Source: Bordetella parapertussis (GTDB taxonomy: Bacteria; Pseudomonadota; Gammaproteobacteria; Burkholderiales; Burkholderiaceae_C). From it: a stretch of 33,372 bases of DNA. The position numbers and the translations under genes were made by a program. A model generated the notes under the pieces. The model saw nothing but the letters and a program-made list of their open reading frames with translations. It ran no database searches and had not been told where the DNA came from. Below are positions 9,077 to 16,190 of the stretch, in pieces. The stretch is from contig CAMDKR010000006.1 of the NCBI GenBank assembly GCA_945901225.1, positions 1 to 33,372 of the forward strand, read 5' to 3'. The stretch's first letter is position 1, and each line of letters starts with the position of its first letter.

Positions 9077-9093
9077 GCGACAATCGAAAAACC

Positions 9094-9855
9094 ATGTCCT
9101 CCATAGACCATTACGAAAACTTTCCGGTCGCCTCTTGGCTGTGCCCTGCGCACCTGCGAGCAGCGGTGGTAGCCATTTACCACTTTGCCCGTACAGCTGA
9201 CGATATCGCTGATGAAGGGGTGGCGGATGCACACAGCCGATTGTCAAGCTTGAAGGCCATGGAATCAGACTTGCTGGCCTGTACCACCACGGGACACGTC
9301 AGTGCCCAATGGCCGCAGGTGTTCACGCCATTGGCCGCGCAAATACGCCAACACGCCATTCCCTTGCAGCCCTTGCTCGACCTGCTTGACGCATTCACCC
9401 AAGACGTCAACTACACCCATGAAAAGCGGCGCTACGCCTCGCGTGAAGAATTGCTGGACTACTGCTGCCGCTCGGCCAACCCCGTAGGCCGGTTGTTGCT
9501 GCATTTGTATGGCGTGAATGACGCTGCTTCTTTGGCGCAAAGCGACGCGATTTGTTCCGCCTTGCAACTGATCAACTTTTGGCAAGATTTGAGCGTCGAC
9601 ATACCGCGTGGAAGGTTTTACCTGCCTCCAGGCGCCAGTCTTTCCAAGGAAATGGCATTCGCCCGTCACCTCATGCAGCAAGGCAGCCCATTGGTGCATA
9701 GCCTGCCAGGGCGAGGGGGCTGGGAGTTGCGTCTGGTAGTCCAAGGCGGTTTGCGTATTTTGGACAAACTTGACAAGGTGGACGCCTTTGAACAACGCCC
9801 AGTGCTCAAGGGACTTGACTGGGTCAGAATGGTCTGGCGCGCCGTGTGGATGTGA
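9094..9855 (+). CDS. hpnC: HpnC, hydroxysqualene synthase of the bacterial squalene pathway
   Basis: In the three-enzyme bacterial route HpnC converts presqualene diphosphate to hydroxysqualene. The start chosen gives MSSIDHYENFPVASWLCPA, the conserved N-terminus of the family; an upstream in-frame GTG at 9070 adds eight residues unlike it. The first aspartate-rich motif is DDIAD (residues 36-40) and the second is QLINFWQDLSVD (D165, D169), so the diphosphate/Mg-binding sites are intact. The C-terminal ELRLVVQGGLRIL signature is present. At 253 residues it is short: between the FYLP strand (175-178) and the LVHSLPGR segment (from 200) I count about 20 residues, where relatives as I recall them have roughly 20 more. 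Whether the enzyme is fully active is therefore open. It heads an apparent hpnCDE-hemH operon. Confidence 0.9.
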   Translation: MSSIDHYENFPVASWLCPAHLRAAVVAIYHFARTADDIADEGVADAHSRLSSLKAMESDLLACTTTGHVSAQWPQVFTPLAAQIRQHAIPLQPLLDLLDAFTQDVNYTHEKRRYASREELLDYCCRSANPVGRLLLHLYGVNDAASLAQSDAICSALQLINFWQDLSVDIPRGRFYLPPGASLSKEMAFARHLMQQGSPLVHSLPGRGGWELRLVVQGGLRILDKLDKVDAFEQRPVLKGLDWVRMVWRAVWM

Positions 9856-9877
9856 ACTGGATGCCACAATCGCTGAC

Positions 9878-10717
9878 ATGACGCCGCAAGACTATGTTCA
9901 ACAAAAAGCCGCCGCCTCGGGAAGCAGTTTTTATTACGCTTTTTTGTTCCTCCCCCCCCAAAGGCGGGCTGCCATCACCGCTTTCTACGCCTTTTGCCGT
10001 GAAGTCGACGATGTGGTGGACGAGGTACAAGACCCCACCGTCGCCGCACAAAAACTGCATTGGTGGCAAATCGAGGTGCAAAACAGTTTTGCAGGTAACC
10101 CCCAGCATCCGGTCATGAGAGCCTTGATGCCCTTGACTGGCGAGTTCGGTATCACTGCCCAACACCTGCAAGATGTGATTGCAGGTTGCCAAATGGATTT
10201 GAACCAAACTCGCTATCTAGACTTTGCCGGCCTGCAGCGCTACTGCCATTTGGTGGCAGGCGTGGTGGGCGAAGTGGCAGCGCGTATTTTTGGGCAAAGC
10301 CAAGACGAAACCACCCACTATGCCCACCAATTGGGTTTGGCGTTTCAACTCACCAACATCATCCGTGACGTGGGCGAAGACGCTTTGCGAGGCCGCATCT
10401 ACCTGCCGGTGAACGAGTTGCAGCAGTTCGAGGTCAGCGCCAAAGATATTTTGGAACGACGCGACAGCGCCGCATTCCAAGCCTTGATGGCGTTCCAATA
10501 CGAACGTGCCCAAAACCTTTACGAGCAGGCTTTGGCCGATTTGCCTGCAGCCGATTGGCGCAGCCAAAAACCAGGCCTGATGATGGCCAGCATTTACCGA
10601 ACCTTGCTGGTGGAAATCCAAGCAGCAGGTTTTCCCGTGCTGCGCCAGCGAGTGGCGCTCACGCCTTTGCGCAAGTTTTGGTTGGCTTGGAAAATGCAAG
10701 CCTTGGGGCGTTTTTGA
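9878..10717 (+). CDS. hpnD: HpnD, presqualene diphosphate synthase
   Basis: HpnD joins two farnesyl diphosphates to give presqualene diphosphate, the first step to squalene. The start at 9878 gives a 279-residue protein beginning MTPQDYVQQKAAASGSSFYYAF, the usual family opening; the upstream in-frame ATG at 9770 lies inside hpnC and is rejected. Both diphosphate-binding motifs are complete: DDVVD at 44-48 in FYAFCREVDDVVDE, and DVGED (164-168) in QLTNIIRDVGEDALRGRIYLP. The length is normal for squalene/phytoene synthases. It begins 22 nt after hpnC and its TGA overlaps the likely TTG start of hpnE. Confidence 0.95.
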   Translation: MTPQDYVQQKAAASGSSFYYAFLFLPPQRRAAITAFYAFCREVDDVVDEVQDPTVAAQKLHWWQIEVQNSFAGNPQHPVMRALMPLTGEFGITAQHLQDVIAGCQMDLNQTRYLDFAGLQRYCHLVAGVVGEVAARIFGQSQDETTHYAHQLGLAFQLTNIIRDVGEDALRGRIYLPVNELQQFEVSAKDILERRDSAAFQALMAFQYERAQNLYEQALADLPAADWRSQKPGLMMASIYRTLLVEIQAAGFPVLRQRVALTPLRKFWLAWKMQALGRF

Positions 10718-11946
10718 CCCCCTTGACCATCATCGGTGGCGGCTGGGCCGGCTTGGCCGCTGCAGTTCGCGCAACCCAAAGAGGCTTTGCGGTACGGTTA
10801 CTCGAAGCCGCACCCCAGTTGGGCGGTCGCGCCAGACGGGTGGTGCATGAAGGCCTGTCTTTAGACAACGGCCAGCATATTTTGATCGGCGCTTACCGAG
10901 ACACCTTGCAGCTTTTAGAAACTGTTGGTGTGGATACCGACGCCAGTTTGTATCGCTTGCCCTTGCATTTGAAAAGGTGTGATGGCCAAGGGCTGTCCTT
11001 GCCCTCTTTGCCCGCACCGCTGAATCTTTTGATGGGCGTTTGCATGGCGAGCGCTTGGTCTTGGTCAGACAAATACAGCTTGCTGCGCCAATCCACAGGC
11101 TGGCAAACCCAAGGCTTTGTGTGCGATGAGCAGATGACGGTGGCGCAACTGTGCCAAGGCCTGACGCCAAAGGTCATGCAAGAACTGATAGAGCCATTGT
11201 GCGTTTCCGCTTTGAACCTGCCAGCCGAACACGCCAGTGGGCAAGTTTTCCTCACCGTGCTTAAAGATGCACTGTGGTCGGGCAGGGGCAGCAGCGATAT
11301 GTTGCTGCCCAAGGTGGATTTGGGTCGCTTGATGCCAGACGCCGCTCACGCATGGTTGACCGCCCATGGGGCGGTGGTGCAAACCCAGCAACGCGTCGAA
11401 GACCTTAACCCTTGGCTGGAACACCCCTTGGTGTTGGCATGTCCGCCATGGGAGGCAGCCAGGCTGACCCACAGCGTGGCACCCTCTTGGTCCGCCCAAG
11501 CGGCCAATTTGACGCATACCGCCATCGCCACCGTTTATATACGCACTGCCAAGCGCCTGTCGTGGCGCAAGCCTATCGTGGCACTGCTCAGCCACGCCCA
11601 AGCCCCCGCGCAATTTGCGTTTGACAAAAGCCGTCTCAGTGCAGACCCCTCATGGAAAGGTGTGCTGGCCTTGGTGGTAAGTGCATGTGCTGGCGAGCGA
11701 GACACCATCACCCAACAAGTCATGGGCCAACTGCGCGATCAACTGGACATTCACGATGCCAGCCTGTTGACCACCGTGGTGGAAAAACGCGCCACCTTCG
11801 CTTGCACGCCTGCGCTATTGCGTCCCCCCATGCAGGTGTGCACGGGTATCTTGGCTTGTGGTGATTACCTGGCAGGGCCCTACCCGGCCACCTTGGAAGC
11901 CGCGGTTCGCAGCGGCTTCGCCGCAGCCGATGCCTTGCTGCAATAG
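10714..11946 (+). CDS. hpnE: HpnE, FAD-dependent hydroxysqualene dehydroxylase
   Basis: HpnE is an amine-oxidase-fold flavoprotein that reduces hydroxysqualene to squalene. The Rossmann FAD-binding motif IIGGGWAGLAAA begins at residue 6, followed by the EAAPQLGGRA segment (31-40) that also contacts FAD. No ATG fits: the in-frame ATG at 10555 lies deep in hpnD. I place the start at TTG 10714, which overlaps the hpnD stop as TTGA, has a GGGG stretch about 5 nt upstream and leaves a short N-terminus before the FAD motif. A second TTG at 10723 is possible. The product is about 410 residues, normal for the family. Translation is probably coupled to hpnD. Confidence 0.9.
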   Translation: MTPLTIIGGGWAGLAAAVRATQRGFAVRLLEAAPQLGGRARRVVHEGLSLDNGQHILIGAYRDTLQLLETVGVDTDASLYRLPLHLKRCDGQGLSLPSLPAPLNLLMGVCMASAWSWSDKYSLLRQSTGWQTQGFVCDEQMTVAQLCQGLTPKVMQELIEPLCVSALNLPAEHASGQVFLTVLKDALWSGRGSSDMLLPKVDLGRLMPDAAHAWLTAHGAVVQTQQRVEDLNPWLEHPLVLACPPWEAARLTHSVAPSWSAQAANLTHTAIATVYIRTAKRLSWRKPIVALLSHAQAPAQFAFDKSRLSADPSWKGVLALVVSACAGERDTITQQVMGQLRDQLDIHDASLLTTVVEKRATFACTPALLRPPMQVCTGILACGDYLAGPYPATLEAAVRSGFAAADALLQ

Positions 11947-11960
11947 GTGAAAATACCCCC

Positions 11961-13055
11961 ATGTCTATAGAACCCCGTTTCGCCCAAGAGCCCGCTTTTA
12001 CCCATGGTCAAGCCTCTCGTACCGCCATCGTCTACTGCAACCTGGGCACGCCTGACGCACCCACCGCACCTGCCCTGAGACGTTATTTGGCAGAGTTTTT
12101 AAGCGACCCCAGGGTGGTTGAAATCCCTCGTTTTTTGTGGCTTCTTATCCTGCACGGCATCATCTTGCGGGTGCGACCAGCCAAGTCGGCACAAAAATAC
12201 GCCAGCATCTGGACAGAGGAAGGCTCCCCGCTCAAAGTGTGGTCGCAGCGCCAAGCCGACGCCTTGCATCAAAAGTGGAGCGGCCGTGGGGTTCGGGTCC
12301 GTTTGATGATGCGCTATGGTTCCCCTGCCGTGGCAAAAGTGCTGGATGAACTCAAACAAGAAGGCGTCAACCGCGTGCTGGTCATTCCCGCCTACCCTCA
12401 GTATTCGGCCACCACCACCGCCAGCGTGTTCGACGCGGTCTACACCTGGGCTTTGCGCACTCGCCGCGTCCCCGAGTTGCGCTTTGTCAACAATTACCAC
12501 GATCACCCTGGCTATATCTCGGCACTTGCCGACAGCATTCAACGCCACTGGCAAACCCACGGCCGCAATGAACTGCTGGTCATGAGCTTTCACGGCGTGC
12601 CTGCGCGCACATTGAAATTGGGTGATCCTTACCACTGCGAGTGCCATAAAACTGCACGTTTGTTAGCGCACGCTTTGGGTTTATCCAAAGATCAATATAG
12701 GGTTTGCTTTCAGTCTAGGTTTGGCAAAGCCAAATGGCTGGAGCCTTACACAGAACCCACGGTTCGGGAATTGGCACAGGCTGGCTTGAAATCCATGGAC
12801 ATCGTTTGCCCTGGTTTTGTCGGCGACTGCTTAGAAACCTTGGAAGAAATCGCGATGGAAGTCAAAGAAGCGTTTTTGGAAGAAGGGGGCGAGGTTTATG
12901 GCTATATCCCTTGCCTGAACGACAGCCCCTTATGGATCCAAGCCCTGGAGGATTTAACGACTTCTCATCTGGCTGGCTGGCCTTTGCATCCTGCACCCGC
13001 CCATGAGGCCCAAGCCTCGCGCGAGGCAGCCTTGGCCATGGGCGCTGAGAATTAA
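11961..13055 (+). CDS. hemH: Ferrochelatase (protoheme ferro-lyase)
   Basis: HemH inserts Fe(II) into protoporphyrin IX, the last step of protoheme synthesis, at the cytoplasmic face of the membrane. The 364-residue product has the N-terminal AIVYCNLGTPDAPT motif, the conserved SFHGVP segment with metal-handling H211, and the CPGFVGDCLETLEEI signature with E292 and E295. The C-terminal tail of about 30 residues is Ala-rich and not conserved. The gene begins 14 nt after hpnE, so heme and squalene synthesis genes appear co-transcribed. It ends in a 4-nt convergent overlap with the HTH/transmembrane gene on the other strand, leaving no room for a dedicated terminator. Confidence 0.97.
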   Translation: MSIEPRFAQEPAFTHGQASRTAIVYCNLGTPDAPTAPALRRYLAEFLSDPRVVEIPRFLWLLILHGIILRVRPAKSAQKYASIWTEEGSPLKVWSQRQADALHQKWSGRGVRVRLMMRYGSPAVAKVLDELKQEGVNRVLVIPAYPQYSATTTASVFDAVYTWALRTRRVPELRFVNNYHDHPGYISALADSIQRHWQTHGRNELLVMSFHGVPARTLKLGDPYHCECHKTARLLAHALGLSKDQYRVCFQSRFGKAKWLEPYTEPTVRELAQAGLKSMDIVCPGFVGDCLETLEEIAMEVKEAFLEEGGEVYGYIPCLNDSPLWIQALEDLTTSHLAGWPLHPAPAHEAQASREAALAMGAEN

Positions 13056-13873
13056 CGCTCGGAGGGGGCTTTAGCGGGGTTTGTGTCTGATGTTGCCACT
13101 GGGGGTTTGACATCAGCTGTGCCTGCAGGAGCACCCTCAACGGTTGTTCCTGTCCCAGTGTCAGGCACTGCAGTTTCTCCTGCTGCAGGCGTCACGGGTG
13201 GGGTCATGCTTTGCCCTGTTGAAGCTTCTGGCGAGGAGGCCGTGGGTTCGACAGGCTTAGGGCGCATCAAGGCAGCCACAGCAATCGCCACCAAAAACAA
13301 GACCAAAATTTTCAGGAAATAGTTTCCAGAGGGACTGGGTTCGTCTGCCGCAGCTGTCTTAGATTCTTTGGCAGCCGATGTTTGTACAGGCGTTTGGGGC
13401 CTGTCATCAAGATGGCTGGCTTCTTCAGCCTGGGGCGAGGGGCTACTTGTCAGGTCCACTTCTGGAGGCTGTGCCAAGATGTGCAGGGCTTCGCTACGAA
13501 TCAAATGAACACCTGAAGACGCTAATGGGGTTTTATCCGCCGGCGCAGCATGAGCTTGGGCAGGCAACGATGTTGCAACGCTGGCAGAGGCAGATTGGGA
13601 AGGAAACAAAAGTGTCTCTTCCTCCATAGGCACAACAACAGGCGGCACTTGACCAAATAACTGCGCTTCACTGAGTTGCAAAAGACCAGCGATTTTTCTT
13701 GCAGCGGTCAGTTTGACGCTCTCGCTGTAAAAAGAACTCAGGCCGCCCTCTTCAATTTGGCGCACCTGTTTGACCGATAAACAGGCCCTGGCAGCGAGAT
13801 CGTTGATTGCCCAGCCCTGGGCTTCGCGGCACAAACGCACCGCACTTCCATCTATTTGAGAAACGTCCGACAT
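13052..13873 (-). CDS. RodZ-like HTH protein with one transmembrane helix
   Basis: The 273-residue protein starts with an HTH_25/RodZ-type helix-turn-helix domain (residues about 9-75, with LCREAQGWAINDLAARACLSVKQVRQIEEG). A 110-residue linker rich in Ala, Ser and Pro follows, then one membrane helix (about 185-203, YFLKILVLFLVAIAVAALM) and a 70-residue periplasmic tail of Pro, Thr, Ala and Gly. In RodZ the HTH binds MreB and the periplasmic part is a folded beta domain; here that domain is absent. It lies 30 nt downstream of a bactofilin on the same strand. This suggests it acts as a membrane adaptor for the cytoskeletal module rather than as a transcription factor. The HTH-plus-TM architecture is seen directly; the cell-shape role is inferred from context. 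Confidence 0.75.
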   Translation of the reverse strand: MSDVSQIDGSAVRLCREAQGWAINDLAARACLSVKQVRQIEEGGLSSFYSESVKLTAARKIAGLLQLSEAQLFGQVPPVVVPMEEETLLFPSQSASASVATSLPAQAHAAPADKTPLASSGVHLIRSEALHILAQPPEVDLTSSPSPQAEEASHLDDRPQTPVQTSAAKESKTAAADEPSPSGNYFLKILVLFLVAIAVAALMRPKPVEPTASSPEASTGQSMTPPVTPAAGETAVPDTGTGTTVEGAPAGTADVKPPVATSDTNPAKAPSER

Positions 13874-13903
13874 TCCAAGCCTTAAGCGGGTCAGCGAAAG
13901 GCT

Positions 13904-14374
13904 TTACTTTACCAGCAGCAACTCGCCCTTGATAGAGGCGCCTTTTTGTACTGACAAAGTTTGGTAAACCACATGGCCGTCCACCGAGGCAGAAGAAGTG
14001 ACGATCAACTCGCTGCAGGTGGCTGTGCCTGAAAACTTACCCTTGATATGAAGGCTCGAGCAAGTCACCACACCTTCAACCTGGCCACGCGAGCCGATGG
14101 TGAGTTCATCCACTTGAACTTGACCATTGAGAGAGCCTTCAACATGAATGGCACCCTTGGCGGAAATTTCACCTCGAAAGGAAAAGCCCTCGCTCAAAAT
14201 AGAGGGTTTCGAGGCATTAGAAGAAATGATATCCATCATGGTATTTCTCTGAGGTTGATCTAGCGGAACCGGCTCGCTGGAGACTGGTGACTGTACAGGA
14301 GCAACAGGCGGGGGGGCAACTGTAGCGCTCTGGACGGCCGGATTAGGGCTGGTTGTTTTGGATTTACTGAACAT
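13904..14374 (-). CDS. Bactofilin A (polymer-forming cytoskeletal protein), distal copy
   Basis: Bactofilins polymerise without nucleotide through a right-handed beta-helix and place cell-wall enzymes at chosen membrane sites. In this 156-residue protein the beta-helix covers about residues 57-154, with repeats such as GEISAKGAIHVEGSLNGQV and SSLHIKGKFSGTATCSEL. It is preceded by a flexible Pro/Ser/Val-rich segment. The N-terminus MFSKSK resembles the short amphipathic membrane-targeting peptide described for Caulobacter BacA (MFSK-). That supports the start at 14374, which overlaps the end of the M23 gene by 11 nt. Two internal methionines at 46-47 would lose this element. It is the third gene of the module. 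Confidence 0.9.
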   Translation of the reverse strand: MFSKSKTTSPNPAVQSATVAPPPVAPVQSPVSSEPVPLDQPQRNTMMDIISSNASKPSILSEGFSFRGEISAKGAIHVEGSLNGQVQVDELTIGSRGQVEGVVTCSSLHIKGKFSGTATCSELIVTSSASVDGHVVYQTLSVQKGASIKGELLLVK

Positions 14375-15395
14375 ATTGGGCGGTACGGATCACTTTTTGA
14401 GGATTTACAGGATAACCTCCCACCAATATCTCAAAATGCAGATGTTTGCCGGTTGAAAATCCAGTGTTACCAATATAGCCCAAGACATTATCGTTTGTCA
14501 CCTTATCGCCCACCTTGACCAACAACTGTGCCATGTGGGCATACAAAGACTCCACGCCATTTGAGTGACGCACGACAACGGTGTTGCCATACTGGGGGTG
14601 GAATTCTGACATAACTACAACACCAGGTTTGACGGCAAAGACTTTATCATCACCCGTTGCGCTCATGATGTCGATACCTGTATGGAAATGGGACTTACCG
14701 GTGAGTGGGTGTTTGCGGATACCAAAATCAGAGGAAAAGCTGTAATTGGTCACAGGCATGCGATTGGGCAAAGCGTACAGCACTTCACGCAAAGACCGGT
14801 TGGTGGACAACTCTTCCGCGACCTTGCCACGCATCAAAGGATTTGACTGCAAATCACCATCCAAGGTGAAACCACCGTTGGCGGAATTTTGTTGAATGAT
14901 TTTGATTATTTTTTCAGTCAGACCAGAGGTTTCCAGTTGCGACTTGAGGCTGTCGTTTTCTTCTGAAACAGCCACCATGGATGTTTCTACGAAACGACGA
15001 ATGCTCATATCCCTGTCGCGGATGGTTTGCGCCAAGCTGACCATTTGCTCCTCGGTCAAGGCATGCTGGTTTTCTATGTCCTGCTGCGATTCGGCGGTGC
15101 TGCTGATCAAGGCCCTGAAAACCTCTTCATGAGAACGCTCAAGGCGTGCGCGGCTGATGCCAAGCGACAAGGAAGTAATTGATAAAGCAATTAGACTAAC
15201 CAAAATTACTGCAGTCAAAACAATGCTGCCGCGAGCGAAGACCCGCTGGAAACGCCCAGGAATATTGAAATACCGCAGATCGCCACTTTGCTCAATGATG
15301 AGTTTGACATCTTGGTAATCGCGCAACCAAAGCTGACGCACAAGGTACGGCAAAGCTCTCAACTGAGATAAAAAAGTAATGAGCGCGAAACGCAT
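14364..15395 (-). CDS. Membrane-anchored M23 (LytM) peptidoglycan endopeptidase
   Basis: M23 enzymes are zinc peptidases that cut cross-linking peptides in the cell wall. The 343-residue protein has a cytoplasmic N-terminus of about 55 residues, one membrane helix (about 57-79), a periplasmic helical/coiled region (about 83-170) and the C-terminal M23 domain (about 220-335). All catalytic residues are present: zinc ligands H238 and D242 in HTGID, H287 in SLYAHM, and H320 in HLHFE. It should therefore be active, unlike degenerate LytM factors such as EnvC. The bitopic layout with a sizeable cytoplasmic tail, placed between two bactofilin genes, matches the LmdC-type peptidases reported to be recruited by bactofilins. 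No clear ribosome-binding site precedes the ATG, so coupling to the upstream bactofilin gene 28 nt away is possible. Confidence 0.93.
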   Translation of the reverse strand: MRFALITFLSQLRALPYLVRQLWLRDYQDVKLIIEQSGDLRYFNIPGRFQRVFARGSIVLTAVILVSLIALSITSLSLGISRARLERSHEEVFRALISSTAESQQDIENQHALTEEQMVSLAQTIRDRDMSIRRFVETSMVAVSEENDSLKSQLETSGLTEKIIKIIQQNSANGGFTLDGDLQSNPLMRGKVAEELSTNRSLREVLYALPNRMPVTNYSFSSDFGIRKHPLTGKSHFHTGIDIMSATGDDKVFAVKPGVVVMSEFHPQYGNTVVVRHSNGVESLYAHMAQLLVKVGDKVTNDNVLGYIGNTGFSTGKHLHFEILVGGYPVNPQKVIRTAQYVQ

Positions 15396-15423
15396 AAATC
15401 TTGTAAATTAAATCTGAGAACGC

Positions 15424-15801
15424 TTAAGGCTTAGAAGGGCTAGGGGGAGCTGCGGAGGGCGCTATGGGCTCGGCACCTTGGTTGAGCGCACCTTCAATTT
15501 CACCGCCCTTTTCAATCTCGATTTCTGAATAGTGAATTTTCCCCACTATTTTTCCAGTTGTCCGAACAATGAGGCTTTTTTCACTGACGATGGTGTTGTG
15601 AAGTTGACCGCGAACGTCAATCACTTTGGCCGAAACGCGTCCACTGATACGTCCTGTGGGGCCAATCAAGACCTCTTCTGCCGTCAAGTCACCTTCGATC
15701 ACGCCATTGATCACGGCTTTGGACGGAACGGTAAACGCACCCTTGACAACAACGCCGTCACCAATGACAACGCTTTCTAAAGTATCGGATTGATTAGCCA
15801 T
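15424..15801 (-). CDS. Bactofilin B, proximal copy
   Basis: The 125-residue protein is almost entirely the bactofilin beta-helix (about residues 9-106), with motifs such as GVIEGDLTAEEVLIGPTGRISGRV in regular spacing. A short Pro/Ala/Ser tail follows. Unlike the distal copy it lacks an MFSK-type N-terminus, so its membrane attachment may depend on co-polymerisation or on the M23 partner. A good Shine-Dalgarno AAGGAG (complement of 15807-15812) lies 5 nt before the ATG. It is the first gene of the minus-strand module and is read from the AT-rich intergenic region shared with the type I secretion genes. The two bactofilins differ clearly outside the core, so they are not a recent tandem copy. 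Confidence 0.92.
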   Translation of the reverse strand: MANQSDTLESVVIGDGVVVKGAFTVPSKAVINGVIEGDLTAEEVLIGPTGRISGRVSAKVIDVRGQLHNTIVSEKSLIVRTTGKIVGKIHYSEIEIEKGGEIEGALNQGAEPIAPSAAPPSPSKP

Positions 15802-16190
15802 ACATGCTCCTTATTCGACATCTTAGCAAAGAATCAATGTAAATTAAGTTTTTTATTGAAGCTATTGATTTTATTGAGAAAAATTTAAATTATTGGTTAT
15901 TGCCTTCAAAAATACAAAATATAATTTATATTATAGTATTCATATTTAAAAATATTAAAGTTATTAATAATTCATTATAAAAGCTGAACAGCATTTCCAA
16001 ATTGCCAAAAAAATTCACTAATTAGTGAATTCGAGGTTGTTTTGCAACGCTTAAATGAGATAAAGGAAGAAATTGCCTTCATTAACGATTTTTTCTAATG
16101 TTGCGCATTCAAAAAATCTCACAATTTCTTGTAATTTAACAGTTTATTCCCGAATCAATCAATTTTTAAATTCTAACGTCGAAACTCAGC
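15802..16190. other. AT-rich divergent intergenic region between bactofilin module and type I secretion operon
   Basis: This 389-bp stretch has no gene. Bases 15841-15960 contain only 17 G or C among 120, far below the coding DNA on either side. It must hold the promoters of both flanking operons. On the bactofilin side a TAAGAT-like -10 lies about 25 nt before the start, without a convincing -35. On the secretion side TAATTT/TTTAAC stretches lie 45-60 nt before the tolC-like start, again without a clear -35. A perfect 20-bp palindrome lies at 16012-16031. Such AT-rich, curved-looking DNA is typical of sites bound by H-NS-like proteins, which is inference here. Confidence 0.7.
16012..16031. 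promoter_or_regulatory. Perfect 20-bp palindrome, candidate operator
   Basis: AATTCACTAATTAGTGAATT is a perfect inverted repeat (10 of 10 pairs) centred between 16021 and 16022, about 160 bp upstream of the type I secretion operon and 210 bp upstream of the bactofilin operon. It is not followed by a T-run and the stem is AT-rich, so it looks like a dimer-binding operator and not a terminator. The binding protein is unknown. Confidence 0.55.

Noticed and set aside
9070-9093. GTG start for hpnC
   Set aside because: Adds eight residues not seen in the family, and starts within the -35 region of the opposite promoter; ATG 9094 gives the conserved N-terminus.
9005-9247. Upstream extension of the RND adaptor (81 extra residues)
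   Set aside because: It would cover the promoter, the operator and the hpnC start, and removes the lipoprotein signal from the N-terminus.
13904-15801. The two bactofilins as a recent tandem duplication
   Set aside because: They differ in length, in both termini and through most of the beta-helix, and are separated by the M23 gene.
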